A program made the translations under genes and the position numbers. A stretch of 64,000 nucleotides of DNA from Bordetella sp. H567. Lineage in GTDB: Bacteria > Pseudomonadota > Gammaproteobacteria > Burkholderiales > Burkholderiaceae_B. Below are positions 59,809 to 64,000 of this stretch, one piece after another. The stretch covers positions 1,562,084-1,626,083 of the forward strand of contig NZ_CP012334.1 in assembly GCF_001704295.1 (NCBI RefSeq). The letters run 5' to 3'. How positions within the stretch are numbered: position 1 is the stretch's first letter; the number at the start of each line of letters is the position of its first letter. A model generated the notes under the pieces. The model was not told the origin of the DNA. It ran no database searches and saw only the letters and a list, made by a program, of their open reading frames with translations.

Positions 59809-61207
59809 TTTTTCCTGTCCAGCCCGACACGGCGGTCTTGGCGATGATGCGCAGGTCCATCAGGAAGGTCCAGTTCTGGATGTAATACAGATCGAACTCG
59901 ACGCGGCTGCGCATCTTGTTGACGGTGTCGGTCTGCCCGCGATAGCCGTTCACCTGCGCCCAGCCGGTAATGCCGGGCTTGACGCGATGGCGCATCATGT
60001 AGCGGGCCACCACATCCTTGTATTGCTCGTTGTGCTCCAGCGCGTGCGGACGCGGGCCCACCACCGACATCTCGCCGCGCAGCACGTTGATGAACTGCGG
60101 CAGTTCGTCAAGGCTGGTCCGGCGCAGGAAGGCGCCGATGGAGGTTACCCGCGCATCGTCGCGCGTGGCCTGCGTGACGGTGCCGTGCTTCTCGTGGTGC
60201 ACCGTCATGCTGCGGAACTTGTAGACGTTGAACACCTTGCCGTCCACGCCCAGGCGCTTCTGCGTGAACAATACGGGGCCGCGCGAGGTCAGCTTGATCA
60301 GCAACGCGATCGTCAGCAGCACCGGCGACAGGCCGAACAGCACGCAGGATGCGAACACGCGGTCGAAGATTTCCTTGGCCAGCCCGCGTATGCCGGCGGC
60401 GGGAAGACTGTTCAATTCGATGGCCGGAACGCCCAGGAATTCGTCCACGCGGTGTCCCAGCAGCCGCACCGACATCAGGTCGGGTATCCAGCGGACATCG
60501 ATGCAGTCATGGCGCAAGTGGTAGATCGCTTCGCGCACCAGCTGGCTGTTTTCGACGGGCAGCGCGATCCAGACTTCGCGTACTTCCTGTTGGCGGATGA
60601 AGGCCGGCAAGTCCTTGAGCGATTCGATGCGACGGACCTGCGCCGGCAGGTGCTCCTTGGTATTGACGTGGATGCCGACGATGTCGTAGCCGGTGCCACG
60701 CGCCGCGGCGGCGCGCCGCCACAGGTCGTGGCCCAAGGTGCCGAAGCCGATCATCGCGACGCGCTTGCGATCCAGGCCGCGATCGCGCGCTTCGCGCAGG
60801 ATGCCGTGCACGATGAGGCGCAGTCCCACCAGGCCCCCGGCCGTGCCGGCGTACCACGCCAGTGCCCACATGCGCGATATCGCACCGACCTGGTGGTTCA
60901 CGAAGCTGATAAGAATGCCCAGCGCGAACACGGCGGTCCACGCGGCGAAGCTCCGCACGGACAGATCGAACAGGCTGCGGCCTCGCCATGAACTGTATAG
61001 ACGAAACGCGGGGAAAAGCGCGATGGTGCAGAAGCTGCACAGATACACCAGCATCGCATGTATGGGTGCGACATCCGGTCCTTGGCGGACATCGAGCCAT
61101 GCGGTCGCGACCAGTCCGACGCTCGCGACGACAGCGGCATCGGTCAATCGAAACAACAGACTCGTATCGGCAAGCCTGCCCGATACATTCACCGACGAAG
61201 TGTCCAT
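59798..61207 (-). CDS. wcaJ: Undecaprenyl-phosphate glucose phosphotransferase
   Basis: A 469-residue polyisoprenyl-phosphate hexose-1-phosphate transferase that starts repeat-unit synthesis. It has four N-terminal membrane helices (about 20-130), a CoA-binding-like cytoplasmic region ([16 protein letters not shown]), a fifth membrane segment ([20 protein letters not shown]), then the catalytic domain with [15 protein letters not shown] and [15 protein letters not shown]. The ATG at 61207 has GGGAGC upstream. It is the first gene of the minus-strand operon, divergent from wza. Confidence 0.93.
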   Translation of the reverse strand: MDTSSVNVSGRLADTSLLFRLTDAAVVASVGLVATAWLDVRQGPDVAPIHAMLVYLCSFCTIALFPAFRLYSSWRGRSLFDLSVRSFAAWTAVFALGILISFVNHQVGAISRMWALAWYAGTAGGLVGLRLIVHGILREARDRGLDRKRVAMIGFGTLGHDLWRRAAAARGTGYDIVGIHVNTKEHLPAQVRRIESLKDLPAFIRQQEVREVWIALPVENSQLVREAIYHLRHDCIDVRWIPDLMSVRLLGHRVDEFLGVPAIELNSLPAAGIRGLAKEIFDRVFASCVLFGLSPVLLTIALLIKLTSRGPVLFTQKRLGVDGKVFNVYKFRSMTVHHEKHGTVTQATRDDARVTSIGAFLRRTSLDELPQFINVLRGEMSVVGPRPHALEHNEQYKDVVARYMMRHRVKPGITGWAQVNGYRGQTDTVNKMRSRVEFDLYYIQNWTFLMDLRIIAKTAVSGWTGKNVY

Positions 61208-61448
61208 GACGTGCTCCCATGCGATTCGGTCGGCGCGGCCGGCGGGCTGCGCGGCGCTGCAATATGGCGACCGAAAAATCATAGGGACCGGTCATGCACG
61301 TCGAAACGTCCAAAGGGCTTATGTGAGGTATTAGGCCATCAGCCCAATGTGCGGCTCCGCCAAAATCGCGTGCAATGTCGCAACCCGTTACGCGGCCGTA
61401 GTACCGCGAAACAGTAGGCCCTAACAGGTCATTAACCGTGGAAAGCCA
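61208..61448. promoter_or_regulatory. Divergent control region of the polysaccharide locus
   Basis: 241 bp between wcaJ and wza hold the promoters of both operons. No clear consensus boxes are visible. The LuxR-type regulators 14 kb away are candidates to act here. Confidence 0.5.
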
Positions 61449-62585
61449 ATGAACACGATCCTTCGCACGCTATGCCGGGGCGGCCTTATGGTCGCTCTGG
61501 TTTCGCTCTTGGGCGCCTGCGCATTCGCGCCGGGCATGCGTTATAAGCCCGACTTCCTGGTCGATCCGAACGATCCGAATTCGCGCGTCGAGGTCAAGGC
61601 GATCACGCCACGGCTTGCGCTGGAAGAAACACGTGCGCGCGAACAGCCGGTCAACGATAACGTTCGTCAACTTATCGGCACGGCGAAGCCCTATGTGATC
61701 GGCCCCGGCGACATCCTTTCGATCGTTGTCTGGGACCACCCTGAACTAGTCCTTCCGACGCAAACCTACAGCATCGGCACGGGGCCGACCGAACTCACCT
61801 TTGGGGATACGGGGGCCGGCATTCCGGGCTATCCCGTGTCCTCGGATGGCTACATTCAGTTCCCCTATGTAGGCCTTGTGAAGGTAGTCGGGCTTACGGA
61901 GGCGCAGGTTCGTACCAACCTCATACGCGGCTCGGCCAACTATATTCAGGATCCTCAAATCACGGTGCGCGTGCTAGGTTATCGCAGCAAACGCGTATTC
62001 GTGGAAGGCGAGGTAAAGACGCCGGGGCCGCTGCCCATCACTGATGTGCCCATGACCTTGCCGCAAGCCATCAACACGGCGGGCGGGGCGCTTGCTACGG
62101 CGGATCGCAGCCGCGTCTACGTGACGCGTAACGGTCAAACGACACGCGTGGATTTGCCGATGCTTCAGCAGGCGGGGATCGATCCGACCGCCATCCTGCT
62201 GCAGCCCAACGACATTGTTCGCGTCGTTCCGCGCGACGAGAACAAGGTCTATGTAATGGGAGAAGTAACGCAGCCCCTGGCGTTGACCATGCACGACGGC
62301 GTACTGACGTTGGGCGATGCCTTGGGCGAGACCGGAGGTCCCAGTCAACTGACCAGCGAGCCCGCGGACATCTATGTCGTCCGCGCCCTGCCCAACGCAA
62401 CACCGGAGGTATTCCGCCTGAACAGTGCATCGCCCCAGGCCATGGCAGTCGCCCAGAAGTTCCCGCTGCAGTCCAAGGACGTGGTCTTTGTCGACGCGGG
62501 CAACCTGGTGCGGTGGAATCGCTTTATCTCGCTCTTGTTCCCCAGCGCGCAGACGGTCCAGACCGTGGACTCGGTGCGCAAATAG
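61449..62585 (+). CDS. wza: Outer-membrane polysaccharide export lipoprotein (Wza family)
   Basis: A 378-residue lipoprotein with the lipobox LLGAC (acyl Cys at about residue 25). The PES domain near 75-170 has GPGDILSIVVWDHPEL and GYIQFPYVGLVKVVGLTE. Two SLBB-type domains follow (VFVEGEVKTPGPLPI, then VYVMGEVTQPLALTM), and the C-terminal part forms the outer-membrane helix. It makes the octameric exit pore. GGAAAG precedes the ATG. It opens the plus-strand operon with wzc 97 bp downstream; no wzb phosphatase lies between. Confidence 0.93.
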   Translation: MNTILRTLCRGGLMVALVSLLGACAFAPGMRYKPDFLVDPNDPNSRVEVKAITPRLALEETRAREQPVNDNVRQLIGTAKPYVIGPGDILSIVVWDHPELVLPTQTYSIGTGPTELTFGDTGAGIPGYPVSSDGYIQFPYVGLVKVVGLTEAQVRTNLIRGSANYIQDPQITVRVLGYRSKRVFVEGEVKTPGPLPITDVPMTLPQAINTAGGALATADRSRVYVTRNGQTTRVDLPMLQQAGIDPTAILLQPNDIVRVVPRDENKVYVMGEVTQPLALTMHDGVLTLGDALGETGGPSQLTSEPADIYVVRALPNATPEVFRLNSASPQAMAVAQKFPLQSKDVVFVDAGNLVRWNRFISLLFPSAQTVQTVDSVRK

Positions 62586-62682
62586 CAATCTCTTCCGCAC
62601 GCGGCCCGCATGGTGTTGCGATGCGGGCCACGACGTGCCGGCCGTTGCCGGCGCGATGTTTCTTACTACTAGCGAGTCGACA

Positions 62683-64000
62683 ATGAAGCAGCCTCCTCTC
62701 CAGCTGGAATACGCCAATGCCGGGGGTACACCCCCGGACACCCCGATGATGTCGTACGTGGACGTATTGCTGGCGAACCGTTTCATGATCATCGTCGTGA
62801 CCCTGCTCGCGACGTTAGTCGGAGTGGCTTACTACCTCATCAGGCCACCCGTGTACCAGTCCGACATCGCGGTGCAGGTGGAAGAGGAGTTGCCGACGGG
62901 ACAACGGACCAGCATGCTGGGCGACGTCTCGTCCATCTTCGACATCAAACAGGCGGCATCGGGCGAAATGGAAATCCTGCGTTCGCGCCTGGTGGTGGGG
63001 CATGCCGTGGACTATTACCAGCTCTATGTCCACGCCACGCCGGACTACTTTCCGGTCATCGGCCGCTGGCTGGCCAAGCGGCGTGAGAGCTTCGCGCTGC
63101 CGACCGCCGTCACCGACGCGATTCCAGGCGGCTGGGCCTGGGGTGGCGAGCGCATCCAGCTCAATCGCATCGATGTGCCGGACGACCTGATCGGCAAGAA
63201 GCTGCGCGTGGTGGCGCTGGGCGCCGGCGCCTACGAGCTGGTGGACCCGGTGCACGACCGGCGTTTCGAAGGCCGTGTCGGGCAGCTGGAGCGCTTTGAA
63301 GTGCCCGGCGGCGCGATCGAAATGCAGATCGACACGCTGCATGCCCGGCCGGAGACCAGCTTCACCGTGGTGCGCGAGTCGCGTCTGGAAGCGATCGAAT
63401 CGCTGCAGACGCGCATGGGCATCTTCGAACGGGGACGCCAGTCCAACGTCATCGGCGTGACGCTGCAGGGCCAGGATCCGGTGCTGACGGCGGCCGTGCT
63501 GAACGAAATCGGCCAGGAGTATGTGCGGCAGAACACCAACCGCAAAACCGCCCAGGCGGAAAAATCCCTGGCTTTCCTGGACCAGCAGCTGCCGGTGCTG
63601 AAAAAGCAGCTGGAAGAATCGGAGACCCGCTACAACGCCCTGCGCAATTCACGCGGGACCATCGACCTGACCGAGGAAGCCAAGCTGATCCTGGGCCAAT
63701 CGGTGGAAACGCAGAACAAGATCTTCGAACTGAAGGCCCGGCGTCAGGAACTGGTCACGCGCTTCGCGGCCTCGCATCCTAGCATCGCCGCCATCGACCG
63801 GCAGATCGCTTCGCTGACCGGCGACATGAACAAGCTGAACAGCAAGATCCGCGAACTCCCCGACCTGGAACAGGACGTCGTGCGCCTGACTCGCGACGTC
63901 AAGGTCAACACCGACTTGTACACGGGCCTGCTGAACAACGCGCAGCAACTGCGCATGATCCGCGCGGGCAAGGTCGGCAATGTCCGGGTGGTCGATACGG
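62683..64000 (+). CDS. wzc: Wzc-type polysaccharide co-polymerase/tyrosine kinase, truncated by window end
   Basis: The first 439 residues are visible. TM1 is near residues 33-50 (FMIIVVTLLATLVGVAYYLI) before the large periplasmic Wzz domain (YQSDIAVQVEEEL, then VIGVTLQGQDPVLTAAVLNEI). Coiled-coil helices follow at about 285-400 (KKQLEESETRYNALRN). The second membrane helix and kinase domain lie beyond the window. It controls chain length with Wza and Wzy. The start codon ATG at 62683 lacks a strong ribosome site. Confidence 0.88.
   Translation, partial: MKQPPLQLEYANAGGTPPDTPMMSYVDVLLANRFMIIVVTLLATLVGVAYYLIRPPVYQSDIAVQVEEELPTGQRTSMLGDVSSIFDIKQAASGEMEILRSRLVVGHAVDYYQLYVHATPDYFPVIGRWLAKRRESFALPTAVTDAIPGGWAWGGERIQLNRIDVPDDLIGKKLRVVALGAGAYELVDPVHDRRFEGRVGQLERFEVPGGAIEMQIDTLHARPETSFTVVRESRLEAIESLQTRMGIFERGRQSNVIGVTLQGQDPVLTAAVLNEIGQEYVRQNTNRKTAQAEKSLAFLDQQLPVLKKQLEESETRYNALRNSRGTIDLTEEAKLILGQSVETQNKIFELKARRQELVTRFAASHPSIAAIDRQIASLTGDMNKLNSKIRELPDLEQDVVRLTRDVKVNTDLYTGLLNNAQQLRMIRAGKVGNVRVVDT

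Overview
The window is high-GC proteobacterial DNA, almost certainly from a Bordetella/Achromobacter-type betaproteobacterium (Alcaligenaceae, Burkholderiales). The reasons are the tightly packed operons with ATGA overlaps, two Bug/TctC-family periplasmic binding proteins, many LysR/ABC catabolic modules and the codon use. The assignment is inference; no 16S or other species marker is present.

Layout. (1) 1-2541: the end of a taurine/nitrate-type ABC importer (binding-protein tail, ATPase, two different permeases). (2) 2615-5537: a Met/His-rich DUF2946 protein and a TonB-dependent receptor. (3) 5574-13161: an amide-type operon made of a sigma70-like promoter, a leader with two hexaloop hairpins and a terminator, a nitrilase-family amidohydrolase, a branched-chain-type ABC importer (binding protein, LivH, a LivM-LivG fusion, LivF), and AmiC-like and AmiR-like (ANTAR) regulators. 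The parts fit one circuit: AmiC senses the amide and releases AmiR, which antiterminates at the leader. (4) 13158-15408: a cytochrome oxidase subunit I gene standing alone with a DUF2244 gene; then a small hypothetical gene with its terminator and a three-PAS hybrid histidine kinase (16111-18477).

(5) 18485-29381: a C4-dicarboxylate-type cluster. It holds a succinate dehydrogenase/fumarate reductase-like complex whose subunits are split around a Bug protein and a two-subunit tartrate dehydratase/class I fumarase. On the opposite strand are a TSUP permease, a large ThDP enzyme and a second Bug protein, and a LysR regulator lies at the end. A 44-bp AT-rich box with identical internal spacing lies before the first gene and in the LysR/Bug divergent region, which suggests that LysR controls both ends.

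(6) 29596-31524: tRNA-Arg(ACG) followed by a 1.8-kb low-GC island (SDR, 47-codon ORF, HxlR regulator) bounded by 31-bp direct repeats of the tRNA 3' end; no integrase was found. (7) 31585-41548: a PAS-GGDEF-EAL protein, a catabolic group (SDR, MFS, beta-hydroxyacid dehydrogenase, double carboxymuconolactone-decarboxylase-like protein), a broken DUF4239 gene, a metallo-beta-lactamase hydrolase, a NIPSNAP protein, and an exported MsrA.

(8) 41732-43953: an OmpR/EnvZ-type two-component pair. (9) 44156-64000: surface-polysaccharide locus. A propeller/formyltransferase-like gene and two LuxR-type regulators with degenerate receivers lead into a colanic-acid-like cluster (wcaJ, gmm, manC, gmd, fcl, wzx, wzy, glycosyltransferases, wcaF, wcaI on the minus strand; wza and the start of wzc on the plus strand). 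It makes GDP-mannose and GDP-L-fucose and assembles the polymer by the Wzx/Wzy route. No CRISPR array or rRNA was seen.
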